Program-made: the position numbers and the translations under genes
Source: an uncultured Bacilli bacterium
Lineage (GTDB): Bacteria; Bacillota_I; Bacilli_A; RFN20; CAG-631
Direction: 5' to 3'
Length of the DNA stretch: 43,316 nucleotides
NCBI GenBank assembly: GCA_947627355.1
Contig: CANQVX010000004.1
Span: 76,459 to 119,774, forward strand
The notes under the pieces: model-generated
What the model was told of the DNA's origin: nothing
The model's input: only the letters and a program-made list of their open reading frames with translations
Database searches by the model: none
In this document: one piece after another, positions 9,201 through 18,105 of the stretch
Layout: the number at the start of each line of letters is the position of its first letter
Numbering within the stretch: the stretch's first letter is position 1

Positions 9201-11764
9201 CAACCAATTATAATGCCTTTGAATATAAATTCTCATTTGAAATCACTTATTCAAATGATAATCAATTAGATAACAAAGATTCAATTAATGACTTTACTAG
9301 TGGTAGTTATACCTATGCTGAAACATTACCAGAACCTAGTACAGTCGAAAAGCCAACATCATCTTATGGTGATGTAACGGTTAAATATTATACGGATGCT
9401 AACTGTTTAAATGAAATAGAAAACCCTGAAGAATATTTCAAAAACGCTGATGCTGGTACTTATTTTGTTAAAGTAGAAGTACTTGAAACCGAAAGTTATA
9501 ATGGTACTAGTGAAATCTATCAATTTACCATTAATAAATCTGAAAACAGTTTAAAAGATATGGAATCATTTGAATTTGCTGGCTTTACTTTTGGTGAACC
9601 TGTATCTTCTACGATTCCTAAAGCAAATTTTGAAAATGCTACAGTTACTATTAAATTCTATACAGATGAAACTAGACAATCGGAAATCAGTGAATCCGAT
9701 TTAAGAGTTGCAAATGTTGGAAAATATTATGGTAGAGTAATTATAGCAAGTACGACCAACTATCTAGAAAGAATATATGATTTTGAATTCAATATTGATA
9801 GATCAAATAATAATGCTTGGTTACTTCCTTACAGTCGTGATAATTTTGTTTATAAAACTGAACCAAGTATTATTAATCAACCTATCGCTTTATTTGGTGA
9901 ACCAAAGATTAGTTATTATTATGATGAAAATTTAGAAAGACCAATTGAAAATCAAGATAACCCTGATGAATTCTTCAAAACTGCTAAGGCAGGTACTTAT
10001 TATGCTAAAGTAGAAGTAGAAGGAACAGATAACTACAATGGTTTATCTGATAAATATTCATTTACAATTGATAAAGCTCTAAATGAATGGAATGTTGAAT
10101 TCTATTGTGATGACTTTATTTATGGTGATGCTCCTGAAACGTTTTCAGTTGAACCTTCAGTTAAAAATGAAGATGATGAAGCTGAAATAACGATCACTTA
10201 TTACACTGATAGATCCTGTGAAGAAAGATATAAAATTGAAAATCCTGCTGAGTATTTTGATGATGCTCCTGTAGGAATGTATTATGCTAAAGTGGATGCA
10301 AGTGAAACAACTAACTATCAAGCTATGTCATCAGTTTATGATTTTTCAATTTTAATGGCTAGCAATGATTTTGATCAAGAATTAAATATTCCTAGTATCA
10401 CTTATGGTGAAGCAACACCTGAAACATTTAAAAACAATGCAACCTCATTATTTGGTACAACTGATGTTAAATACTATCGTGACGAAACATGTTTAGATGA
10501 AATAAGTGTTGAAGAACTAGCAACTGCTGATGCTGGTGTTTACTTTGCTAAAGTAACAGTTGAAGGAAATGGTAACTACAATGGTTTAAGTAAGGTTTAT
10601 CCATTTGTAATCAATCAAGCTGATAATGAATTTGATAAAGAACTTGAAATCACTGATTTTGAATATGGAAGCCAAGGTGCAATTACCACCTATCCTACAA
10701 CTAAACATGGTGGAAACATCATTTTCAAACTATATCGTGATGAAAGTTGTTTAGATGAAATACTACCCGAAGAATTATCTTATCTTCCAGCTGGTAGATA
10801 CTATGCTAAAGTAATTGTTGAAGCAACTACAAACTATAAACGTTTAGAAAAAGTTTATCATTTTGATATTCTAGCAGCTACTGATAATGAATGGATAAAT
10901 GAATATAAACGTAGTGATTTTCTTTTTGGTAGTAAACCTAGTGTTTATGTGACACCAGTATCTAAATATGGAACACCTGTGATTACTTACTATAAAGATA
11001 GTGCATATCAACAAGAAATCACTGAAGAATCACTAAAGACAGCACCTGCTGGTACTTATTATGTAAAAGTAGTAGTAAATGCTACAAGTGATTATAATGG
11101 CCTAGAAACTAAATATTCATTTAGAATCTTACCAACCAATAACCGATTCATTCAAGAATATAGTCGCGCTGACTTTGTTTATGGTGAAACGCCTAGTGTT
11201 CCAACTATGCCAAAAGTATTAGATGGAACACCTATTATCACTTATTATAAGGATGCTAATCTAACTGAAGTTATCGATGAAAATGAAATTGCTACGGCTC
11301 CAGTAGGTAAATATTATGTAAAAGTAACTGTTGAAGCTACTGCTAGTTGTCAAAGTATTGAAGGTATTTATTCATTTAGCATTTTAAAAGCTAATAATAG
11401 TTGGCTTGAAGAATATAATCGCAAAGATTATACAGTTGGAAGTACACCAAGTGAAGAAACTAATCCAGTTTCTAAATTTGGTGAAGCTACGATTGAATAT
11501 TATAAAGATATAACCTGTACTGAAAGTGAAAAAATCAATAAAGAAGATATCAAAGATATCGGTACTTACTATGTAAAAGTAACGGTTGAAGGTACGGATA
11601 ACTATAATGGATTAGAAAAAGTTTATAAATTCAGTATCGTTAAGAAAAACATTGCTTTTGATATGGGAATACTTGTAGGTGTCGTTGGTCTTGAATTATT
11701 AATCATGTTAGTACTTGCTATATCATTAAAAAGAAGGAGAAAAGAAAATGCTAAATACAATTAA
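6290..11764 (+). CDS. Giant membrane-anchored surface protein with 11 Ig/MBG-like repeats
   Basis: The 1824-aa precursor has a signal peptide (basic MKKN, hydrophobic core, likely cut near LHA). The N-terminal region to about residue 350 has WIPSSSEIG, WLRSA and IRIAFHLNL, resembling DUF6273-like surface domains. Two smaller Ig-like units and a linker (to about residue 807) precede eleven tandem repeats of about 89 aa. The end is a TM helix (about 1793-1813) and basic tail; no LPXTG motif is present. I infer a long stalk carrying a distal head. GGAGGGG precedes the ATG. It is first in unit 1, downstream of the G10 promoter, and is a paralogue of the gene at 11979. Confidence 0.88.
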   Translation: MKKNLFNSVLVSISLVLASFLMYQSINVNTLHAYSTEPNFDSLIDLSLDSNGKFNKAEVNKFMVALLGDEGATYKKFYSAVEKKSYNSSDFSEINAGNINAVDVKINDHAYMAVYLTMDKDKAPVVTFYETYASDRVQFSNYGAYSTNLDDEYPSTLYGTSYIRNYLVGSPYSANGETLFDATYSKNTQSPIYRNFIEKYDLYLDTPDEVGYQENESDKQFNPLGKYNASYGTDSKYVNEKYENITRKKFYGAWKDDKIWIPSSSEIGMNSEYENRPGYNGIWGLTESQRAGMSAIWLRSAFYYHDDSLGDGTWYLPEDQFADGTNHAHPTTNIVGIRIAFHLNLEHVMENINSQTVIKRPEAKIDGEVMSEITASYPDQSASIEFENFDFNSLTYKVYYYNEESDIDQDEGLDVTDSSYFEFENENKNLLFHTPHNAPVGTYILKAYPQAANMWKNTALREEQEIARINVEKGKISKPTCETKSAEIEYPNAYGGADTNDDLKISNIELDTIDYRVVRDESEVAKELYVVGGKGDLLYFKTPENSTKGTYKLMVKPKENFVWSSADDDNETANEIEVCSIKVIGAKIELNTDAITGYESSHDDFIHIIHYFDSDYQSGAGGAHSRTFEPSWFSVKGDFLASIQYCEDKDDNFETEESYVWSDRIDPVTGTGKHYYYLKVNCENHEERTFKVEYEVVNETATITFNKTMTHVYDGTGVDDINEERLWNQIESVTDFHYEEKELDTAAAIVRLKQMIRLFLVDDKDSELKSQRAGKFTIRYKAKDGIGDLGSYYVFNLVNAENYEITPATDNTWITEFNRNKTTYGDNSDTSIIMPSAKYGTPSVSYYKDEDCNEPLEFVGNPNEFFKTADAGTYYARAEVKTDSYNSYNGLSQVYSIIISKADDALVDGDFDVTDFNYGHPFDETKPKVKSNSEVTIKYYRDEACETEISYDELKTASKGTYYGKVIVEESTNYNAFEYKFSFEITYSNDNQLDNKDSINDFTSGSYTYAETLPEPSTVEKPTSSYGDVTVKYYTDANCLNEIENPEEYFKNADAGTYFVKVEVLETESYNGTSEIYQFTINKSENSLKDMESFEFAGFTFGEPVSSTIPKANFENATVTIKFYTDETRQSEISESDLRVANVGKYYGRVIIASTTNYLERIYDFEFNIDRSNNNAWLLPYSRDNFVYKTEPSIINQPIALFGEPKISYYYDENLERPIENQDNPDEFFKTAKAGTYYAKVEVEGTDNYNGLSDKYSFTIDKALNEWNVEFYCDDFIYGDAPETFSVEPSVKNEDDEAEITITYYTDRSCEERYKIENPAEYFDDAPVGMYYAKVDASETTNYQAMSSVYDFSILMASNDFDQELNIPSITYGEATPETFKNNATSLFGTTDVKYYRDETCLDEISVEELATADAGVYFAKVTVEGNGNYNGLSKVYPFVINQADNEFDKELEITDFEYGSQGAITTYPTTKHGGNIIFKLYRDESCLDEILPEELSYLPAGRYYAKVIVEATTNYKRLEKVYHFDILAATDNEWINEYKRSDFLFGSKPSVYVTPVSKYGTPVITYYKDSAYQQEITEESLKTAPAGTYYVKVVVNATSDYNGLETKYSFRILPTNNRFIQEYSRADFVYGETPSVPTMPKVLDGTPIITYYKDANLTEVIDENEIATAPVGKYYVKVTVEATASCQSIEGIYSFSILKANNSWLEEYNRKDYTVGSTPSEETNPVSKFGEATIEYYKDITCTESEKINKEDIKDIGTYYVKVTVEGTDNYNGLEKVYKFSIVKKNIAFDMGILVGVVGLELLIMLVLAISLKRRRKENAKYN
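8711..11647 (+). repeat. Eleven tandem protein repeats (about 267 bp each)
   Basis: Each unit follows DN-x-W-x-x-E-[FY]-x-R-x-[DN]-F-x-Y-G, then a K-Y-G turn, [IV]-x-Y-Y-x-D, E-x-L-K-T-A-x-[AV]-G-[TK]-Y-Y-x-K-V, then NY-N-G-L, Y-x-F-x-I-x-K-A. This pattern matches the MBG/YDG type of bacterial Ig-like repeat. Copies are diverged, so the array is old, but short identical DNA stretches remain. Confidence 0.85.
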
Positions 11765-11945
11765 ATTATTTGGAACAAATTATGAATTAAATGAATTTGA
11801 TACCTTTTTTATCTGTTGTCTTTTAGTTTTGTTTCTTTTTGTTGTTATTATTAGACTTATTTCCATTTACTGCAGTCTTAAAAAGAATTTTAATATTTGC
11901 CGTAACGGAATAAGAGTTCGTTATCGTCGTTATATTGAAAAATAG
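11748..11945 (+). CDS. Tiny single-TM protein partnered with giant 1
   Basis: A 65-aa protein whose ATG overlaps the end of the giant gene by 17 nt, with AGAAGGAG upstream. It has a short polar N-terminus (TIKLFGTNYELNEF), one hydrophobic helix (about 20-41) and a strongly basic C-terminus (RVRYRRYIEK). A clear paralogue sits in the same place after the second giant (17746-17934). This pairing implies a role in membrane insertion, stability or assembly of its giant. That is inference; I know no named family. Confidence 0.82.
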   Translation: MLNTIKLFGTNYELNEFDTFFICCLLVLFLFVVIIRLISIYCSLKKNFNICRNGIRVRYRRYIEK

Positions 11946-11978
11946 TTGTTATTAAGTAATAAGAGAGGAGTCGATTAC

Positions 11979-14900
11979 ATGAAAAAGGAAAACTTTTTTA
12001 GCAAAGTTATTATGTTTAGTATTGTACTCATTTTTAGTATGATTACTTATATAACATTTTCATTTAGTTCAAGTCGTCCTGTATTTGCTTATACACCTGA
12101 AGATGACAGTCATGTTTATAATTTAACATTAGATGCTTCAGGCAAATTTGATGAAGGTGAATTAAATAGGCTATTCAACGCTTTAGTTAAGGGGAATCAG
12201 AATTATAAAGGCATTGTTGATAAATTAACCATGAACTCATATGTTTCAAGTGATAAATTTTATCAAAAACGAAATGTCTATGTAAAACTTAATGTAGGTA
12301 AGGAAGATAGAGTATTTATTGCTACGTGTTTAACCACCAATTTTAGTAATCAACCTATTCTTACTTTATGGCTTGCTGAAAGTAAAAATGAAGAAGCAGT
12401 AGAATTTAGTAATGTTTCTACTGATCACGATTTAAAGACAAAATCTTTTTTTAACGATAATGATTTTAAAAATGGTACAGATGATGTTTGTAAATATCCT
12501 GCTATCGTTTATGGCAATAGTTACGCTAGAAGTTATTTGGTAGGTAGTGAATATAGAACGTCTAATACTACTTTAAGTGATGGTGATGGAAAAAGCGCTC
12601 AAAATAAAGATTGGGCTGCATTTATAGACAAATATAAAGATTATATTGAAATACCAGCAAACGTTAGTTTACAACAAGAACAAAGTACTTTAGACCATGG
12701 TTTCTATGAAAACTCATCTGTAACTAATAAAACTTGGATGGTAAAATTAAGTGCTGCTGAATGTTATTTTGCTTGGATAAATGACCCAATTTGGCTGCCT
12801 TCTAATTATGAAGTAGGTCAACTTACCACTCAAGAAAATGAAAATTCATTTTCTGGCCCTTGGAAAGTTTCATTAAAACAATATCATGAAAATAATTCTA
12901 CAAACCAAATGACGCTATTAAGAGCTGCTTTTTTTGGTAATGACCTAGAAGAAGAACCCATTGCAGGTGTTAGATATATTCCCTATACTCCACAGTCTTA
13001 TCTAAAGGGTTGTCCTGAAACTTCCACTAATTTATATCAAAAATATGCTATTAGACCAGCCTTGCATTTAAATCTAGAAAAAGCATTATTAAATGCTTTA
13101 GGTAAAGGTGATGCGAACTTAGTGGATCAACCCACACTAGAAACAGCAACAACTACAGGTAATATTGTTTGTGAATATCCTAATGCTTCTAGTGATGTGG
13201 TTTTATCAAATTTTGATTTTGATAAAATGACTTATGAAGTAAATTATTCAAAAAATAGCGGTGATTTAGAAACCACTACTCAAATCCAAAAAGAAAAAAT
13301 AAATCAATATATAGTTGAAGATCATGAAAAGAAAAAAATAACTTTCCACACTCCTGCAAATAGTGACGTAGGAACTTATAAATTAAGTGTTAAGACAAAA
13401 GGAGCCTATATATGGAAAGAAACTGGAACAAATGATACGATTAATATCTTTAGTATTGTTATTAGTGAAGGTGCAATTCAAAGAGTCTTAAAACATGCGG
13501 ATATTGAAGTCAATTATGGTGATGTTCCAGAAGAAGTATCTTTTGATAACTTTGATCAAAACACCATGGAATATAATGTTTATAAAGATGAAGGATTACT
13601 CCCTGATAAAGATACTTATGTAGAAAAAATAGGAAATAGTTTACATTTTAAAACGAATGCCAATACAGAAATTGGTAAATATAGTCTCAAAGTTAAACCA
13701 AAAGAAAAGTATTTTTGGCAAGACGATTTAAGCCAAGATGAATATACGCTGTGTACGATTACAGTAAAAGAAGAAACAATTCAACTCAAAACCGAAGCTA
13801 ATATCACCGGTTTAGTACCATCAGGTACTTATAATGATGAAATTATGTTACAACATTATTTCGATGATATCATTGATACGGATAGTATAGGTGAAAATGG
13901 AAAACATTCAAGAGAATTCCAAAAAGAATGGTTTAAAACGAAAAATGGTGTTTCGATAGATTCCATTCAATATAGTGAAAATGGACCTGATAATTTTGTA
14001 TGGAAAGATAGTATTGATCCAGTTACAGAAATCAATACATATGAATATTATGTTAAAGTCACTTGTAAAAATCATACTGATAGAATTTTCCATGTTACTT
14101 ATTTAGTTGTTCAAGATATTATTAATGTTACCTTTGATAGTGAAAAAGCTCAAAAAGTTTATGCAAATGGTTCATTTGACAATGAAAAAATTTGGGAAGC
14201 CATTACTTCTATTACCGGCATGCATAAACAAGAACAACCTGTAAATGATTTAGCTGAAGCTAAGGAACGTTTAAGAAAAATCGTGAATTTCTTCTTAACG
14301 GATTCTAGTGGAAATAAAGTCGAAGAAGAAAAAGTGGGTACTTTTACAATTAGACATGAATTTTTAACGAAAACTAATCCATCAAGAAGTGATAAAGATA
14401 GAGAGCTAGATACGGGTTATGGTCTTGTATTAAATAACAATAATTATACCATTACTAAGGCTTTAAATAAGGTTCAAGAATTAACTGAATTTGATTTTGA
14501 AGGTTTTGTCTATGGTAGTAGTGAGATCACTTTACCTGATGCTAGTAAGTTACATGGCTATGAAGGAACAACAGCGATAATCAAATATTATAGCGATGAA
14601 TCATGTAAACTAGAACTTACGGAAGAACAACTTAAAGCTTCTGAAGTAGGTACTTATTATGCTAAAGTAATCATTGAAGATACAGATAATTATCAACGTT
14701 ATGAATCCAAAGTCTATAGTTTTGAAATCACGCCGGCTGAAAATAGTTGGGTAGAGGAATTTGAATATCATGATCGTGAATTTGTTTATGGAAATTCATT
14801 TACAATGCCAGACACACCGATATCCGTCAGTGGAGGTGAAGTGACTATAACCTACTACACTGATGTTAAATGTGATGAAGGAAGTAAGATTGAACATCCT

Positions 14901-17765
14901 GAAGAATTCTTCAATAGTAAGGCTGCCAATGTGGGTACTTATTATGTGAAAGTTGATGTAGCTGCCACTAAAAACTATAAAGAACTTTCTAAAACCTATT
15001 CATTTAAGATTGTTCCAGCAGATAACCAATTGCAAGAAGAATTCAATCCTAGCGGTTGGGTATATGAAGCTGAACCTACTTTAAGTAGTGCGCCAGCAAT
15101 GCTAGATGGAACACCTTCAATTACTTACTATACTGATGCAGATTGTTCACATAAGATTGATGATCCTGAAACTTATTTCAAGACTGCTGAAGTTGGCACA
15201 TATTATATAAAAGTTAGTGTTGAATCAACAACTAACTACAAAGCTTATGAAAGTGTCTTCTCATTTGATATTTCAAAAGCTGACAATAGATGGTTAACAT
15301 CTATTCCTGAAGATGGTATAAGTTTTAAGTACCACAATGCTCCTGAAAAGATAATTCCAGATATTGAAACAGCAAGCAGTGCTAACTATACCATTACTTA
15401 CTATAGTGATATCTCACTTAATGATGAATACAAAATTGATGAAGCAACATTAAGAACATCTAATGTTGGTACTTACTATGCTAAAGTTAGCATTGAAGAA
15501 AGTAAGAACTATAAATCGCTTGAAGTTATTCTTCCAATCACTATTAAAGAAATTGAAAATAGTTGGGAAACTGAATTCCATCGTGATGATTTTCCTTATG
15601 GTAATCCAAGTGTTGTAACAATGCCTGTTCCTAAATACGGAAAAAACAATGTCATCGTTACGTATTATGAAGATGAACAATGTCTAGATCCAATTAGTGA
15701 AGAAGAACTAAAGACAGCTAAAGTTGGAACATACTATGCTAAGGTTGATGTTGAAAGTAGTATTAACTATGGCAATATGTCTGAAGTTTATTCCTTTATG
15801 ATTTTCAAGGCTGAACAAGATGGAGATTATGCCATTTATGCTAATGAATTCACCACTCATTATGAAAGAGCTGACTTCGTCTATGGACAAGTAGCATCAA
15901 CACCAATTATTCCTATTTCTAGATATGGTATTCCTAGTATTAGTTACTATACTGATGCTAGTTATAGTGAATCTAGTAAAATTGATAATCCTGATGAATA
16001 CTTTAACACTGCTGATGCTGGAACTTATTATGTTCTTGTAAGTGTTGAAGCAACTGATGACTATATTGGCTTAGAAGAAAGAAAAGAATTCCATATCTTA
16101 AAGGCTGATAATTCCTGGACTAAAGAATTCCATATGGAAAACTTCGTTTATGGAAATCCTAGCATCCCAGAAATGGCAAGCATTGCTCATGGAGATGATA
16201 GTGATATCACAGTTACTTATTATTCTAATGAAAGTTTAAGTGCTGATAGTATAGTTACTGATTTAAGTACTGCTAGTGTTGGTAAATACTATGCTAAAGT
16301 AACTGCTAAAGGTGATAAGAACTATAATGATTTAGAAGGAACATATATCTTCTATATCACTAAGAATAATGAAAATGATTGGGTTGATGAATTCTATCGT
16401 GATAACTTCACTTATGAAGAAACTCCAAGTGTAGTAACAACTCCTACATCTATCTATGGAACACCTGAAATTAGTTACTATACTAATGCATCATGCGAAG
16501 AACAATATAAGATCACTGAAGAAGAACTTAAAACAGCTGATGCTGGTACTTACTTTGCTAAAGTTGAAGTAAAAGACACAGATAACTACAATGGTTTTTC
16601 TAAGATTTATGCCTTTACTATCAATCCTGCTGATAATGAATGGTTAGTAGAATTTAGTCGTGATGACTTTATCTTTGGTAATCCTAGTAGTGTTAACACA
16701 CCTACAACTAAATATGGTGGAAAAGTAACCATCAGATATTATCGTGATAGTGCTTGTACTAGAATCATCAGTGAAGAAGAGTTAGCTAAGGCTAGTGTGG
16801 GAACCTACTATGCTAAGGTTAGTGTAGCAGCAACTAAAAACCACAATGCAATGGAAGCTATCTATCAATTTGAAATTCTAGCTGCTAGTGATAACATGTG
16901 GCTTGAAGAATATCGTCGTAGTGATTTTGTTTATGGAACAACGCCAAGCATTGCAAACATTCCAATTGCTAAATATGGTGAAGCAACAGTTAACTACTAT
17001 ACTGATGCAAGTTGTACAATATCAATTAGTGAAGAACAACTAGCTACAGCACCAATTGGTACTTACTATGTAAAAGTAGAAGTAGCAGCAACTAGTAGTT
17101 ATAATGGTCTATCAAATGTCTATGAATTCCATATCACTAAGGGTGCTAATAGATGGACTACTGAATTTAGTCGTGATGACTTTATTTATCTAAATCCTAG
17201 TAAGGTTACACTTCCTGTTGCTTTACATGGAACTGCAACTGTTAAATATTTCAAGGATGAAAGCTTAAATCAAGAAATCACAGAAGAAGACTTAGCTACA
17301 GCTAGTGTTGGTAAATACTATGCTCTAGTAGAAACTGTAGGTAATGAAAACTATAGTGGACTTACAAGTATTTATAGCTTTAACATCATGAAAGCAGAAA
17401 ATAGTTTTGTTAAAGAATATAGTAGAGCTAACTATGTAGTTGATAAAACACCAAGCGAGGAAGCAACTGCTGTTGCTAAATATGGAAATGTTCAAGTTAA
17501 GTATTATAAAGATGCAAAATGCACTAAAGAAATCAAAAAAGAAAACATCAAAAAAGTAGGAACATATTATGTTAAGGTAGTAGTAGAAGAAACAAATAAC
17601 TACTATGGTCTTGAAAGAGTTTATAAGTTTAGTGTTTTAGACAAATACATCGCCTTTGATATGGGAGTATTTGTAGCTATCATGGGGGCTGAATTGTTAA
17701 TCATGTTACTACTAGTAGTTATGATAAGAGCAAGGAGAAATAGATATGCTAATAGAAACCATTAA
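11979..17765 (+). CDS. Giant membrane-anchored surface protein with 12 Ig/MBG-like repeats
   Basis: About 1928 aa, starting at ATG 11979 after AGAGGAG; upstream in-frame starts (11946) have no RBS. The signal peptide ends near PVFA. The N-terminal head has WLPSNYEVGQL, LLRAAFF (about 314) and AIRPALHLNLEKAL (about 357), again DUF6273-like. Two Ig-like units and a second domain pair follow, matching giant 1 in order, then twelve 88-aa repeats and a C-terminal TM helix with basic tail. It lies 33 bp after the small gene, with no terminator, so it belongs to unit 1. Head sequences of the two giants are well diverged while architecture is kept, suggesting different ligands. Confidence 0.88.
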   Translation: MKKENFFSKVIMFSIVLIFSMITYITFSFSSSRPVFAYTPEDDSHVYNLTLDASGKFDEGELNRLFNALVKGNQNYKGIVDKLTMNSYVSSDKFYQKRNVYVKLNVGKEDRVFIATCLTTNFSNQPILTLWLAESKNEEAVEFSNVSTDHDLKTKSFFNDNDFKNGTDDVCKYPAIVYGNSYARSYLVGSEYRTSNTTLSDGDGKSAQNKDWAAFIDKYKDYIEIPANVSLQQEQSTLDHGFYENSSVTNKTWMVKLSAAECYFAWINDPIWLPSNYEVGQLTTQENENSFSGPWKVSLKQYHENNSTNQMTLLRAAFFGNDLEEEPIAGVRYIPYTPQSYLKGCPETSTNLYQKYAIRPALHLNLEKALLNALGKGDANLVDQPTLETATTTGNIVCEYPNASSDVVLSNFDFDKMTYEVNYSKNSGDLETTTQIQKEKINQYIVEDHEKKKITFHTPANSDVGTYKLSVKTKGAYIWKETGTNDTINIFSIVISEGAIQRVLKHADIEVNYGDVPEEVSFDNFDQNTMEYNVYKDEGLLPDKDTYVEKIGNSLHFKTNANTEIGKYSLKVKPKEKYFWQDDLSQDEYTLCTITVKEETIQLKTEANITGLVPSGTYNDEIMLQHYFDDIIDTDSIGENGKHSREFQKEWFKTKNGVSIDSIQYSENGPDNFVWKDSIDPVTEINTYEYYVKVTCKNHTDRIFHVTYLVVQDIINVTFDSEKAQKVYANGSFDNEKIWEAITSITGMHKQEQPVNDLAEAKERLRKIVNFFLTDSSGNKVEEEKVGTFTIRHEFLTKTNPSRSDKDRELDTGYGLVLNNNNYTITKALNKVQELTEFDFEGFVYGSSEITLPDASKLHGYEGTTAIIKYYSDESCKLELTEEQLKASEVGTYYAKVIIEDTDNYQRYESKVYSFEITPAENSWVEEFEYHDREFVYGNSFTMPDTPISVSGGEVTITYYTDVKCDEGSKIEHPEEFFNSKAANVGTYYVKVDVAATKNYKELSKTYSFKIVPADNQLQEEFNPSGWVYEAEPTLSSAPAMLDGTPSITYYTDADCSHKIDDPETYFKTAEVGTYYIKVSVESTTNYKAYESVFSFDISKADNRWLTSIPEDGISFKYHNAPEKIIPDIETASSANYTITYYSDISLNDEYKIDEATLRTSNVGTYYAKVSIEESKNYKSLEVILPITIKEIENSWETEFHRDDFPYGNPSVVTMPVPKYGKNNVIVTYYEDEQCLDPISEEELKTAKVGTYYAKVDVESSINYGNMSEVYSFMIFKAEQDGDYAIYANEFTTHYERADFVYGQVASTPIIPISRYGIPSISYYTDASYSESSKIDNPDEYFNTADAGTYYVLVSVEATDDYIGLEERKEFHILKADNSWTKEFHMENFVYGNPSIPEMASIAHGDDSDITVTYYSNESLSADSIVTDLSTASVGKYYAKVTAKGDKNYNDLEGTYIFYITKNNENDWVDEFYRDNFTYEETPSVVTTPTSIYGTPEISYYTNASCEEQYKITEEELKTADAGTYFAKVEVKDTDNYNGFSKIYAFTINPADNEWLVEFSRDDFIFGNPSSVNTPTTKYGGKVTIRYYRDSACTRIISEEELAKASVGTYYAKVSVAATKNHNAMEAIYQFEILAASDNMWLEEYRRSDFVYGTTPSIANIPIAKYGEATVNYYTDASCTISISEEQLATAPIGTYYVKVEVAATSSYNGLSNVYEFHITKGANRWTTEFSRDDFIYLNPSKVTLPVALHGTATVKYFKDESLNQEITEEDLATASVGKYYALVETVGNENYSGLTSIYSFNIMKAENSFVKEYSRANYVVDKTPSEEATAVAKYGNVQVKYYKDAKCTKEIKKENIKKVGTYYVKVVVEETNNYYGLERVYKFSVLDKYIAFDMGVFVAIMGAELLIMLLLVVMIRARRNRYANRNH
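14460..17645 (+). repeat. Twelve tandem protein repeats (about 265 bp each)
   Basis: Same consensus as the array in giant 1. The last repeat of both giants shares T-P-S-E-E near its start and lacks the usual E-E-L-x-T-A turn, so it is a specialised membrane-proximal unit. Confidence 0.85.
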
Positions 17766-17934
17766 ACTATTTGGAAAAAATTATGAATTTGACCAATTTC
17801 TAGTCTTTGTCTTATTTGGCATCTTAATTGTTTTCTTACTTGGTGTTATCATCAAGTTGATTTGTTTGTTAGTTAGTGCAATTAAACATAAAATACTATA
17901 TTATCGTGTACGTAAAAGAGTACATCGTAGATAA
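17746..17934 (+). CDS. Tiny single-TM protein partnered with giant 2
   Basis: A 62-aa paralogue of the 11748-11945 product. It has the same N-terminal signature (ETIKLFGKNYEFDQF), one TM helix (about 18-40) and a basic tail (RVRKRVHRR). It overlaps the giant gene by 20 nt and has AAGGAG upstream. It is the last gene of unit 1 and a strong terminator follows within 10 bp. Confidence 0.82.
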   Translation: MLIETIKLFGKNYEFDQFLVFVLFGILIVFLLGVIIKLICLLVSAIKHKILYYRVRKRVHRR

Positions 17935-17941
17935 AATAATT

Positions 17942-17970
17942 AGGAAAGTAAACGAGTTACTTTCCTTTTT
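17942..17970 (+). terminator. Terminator of surface unit 1
   Basis: Perfect 10-bp stem AGGAAAGTAA/TTACTTTCCT (17942-17951, 17957-17966), loop ACGAG, then T's. An AT-only palindromic stretch follows (about 17971-17993). The terminator separates units 1 and 2, so the second G-tract promoter is needed for unit 2. Confidence 0.92.
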
Positions 17971-18022
17971 ATTTTATATATTATATATATAAAATAACGG
18001 TAAAATTGGAAAATATTTCTGC

Positions 18023-18052
18023 TTGACAAACGAGCCGGGGGGGGGTTACACT
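18023..18052 (+). promoter_or_regulatory. Promoter of surface unit 2 with G9 tract in the spacer
   Basis: -35 TTGACA (18023-18028) and -10 TACACT (18047-18052) are 18 bp apart: AACGAGCC, nine G's, T. Non-G spacer bases total nine, as in the unit 1 promoter, so G8 would give 17 bp in both. The leader has a possible weak hairpin, GTATA/TATAC, followed by five T's (about 18059-18084). Confidence 0.8.
18037..18045 (+). repeat. Homopolymeric G9 tract
   Basis: Nine consecutive G's inside the spacer of the unit 2 promoter; a second candidate slippage site. Confidence 0.97.
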
Positions 18053-18105
18053 TTGCATGTATATTGTGAAAAAACTGTATACTTTTTCGTAGTGGAGGAG
18101 ACAAA

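Noticed and set aside
11946-11978. Longer N-terminus for the second giant
   Set aside because: It would place residues before the basic start of the signal peptide, and the RBS AGAGGAG serves ATG 11979.
8711-17645. CRISPR-like or DNA tandem array
   Set aside because: The periodicity is 265-267 bp, in frame and diverged; it encodes protein repeats.
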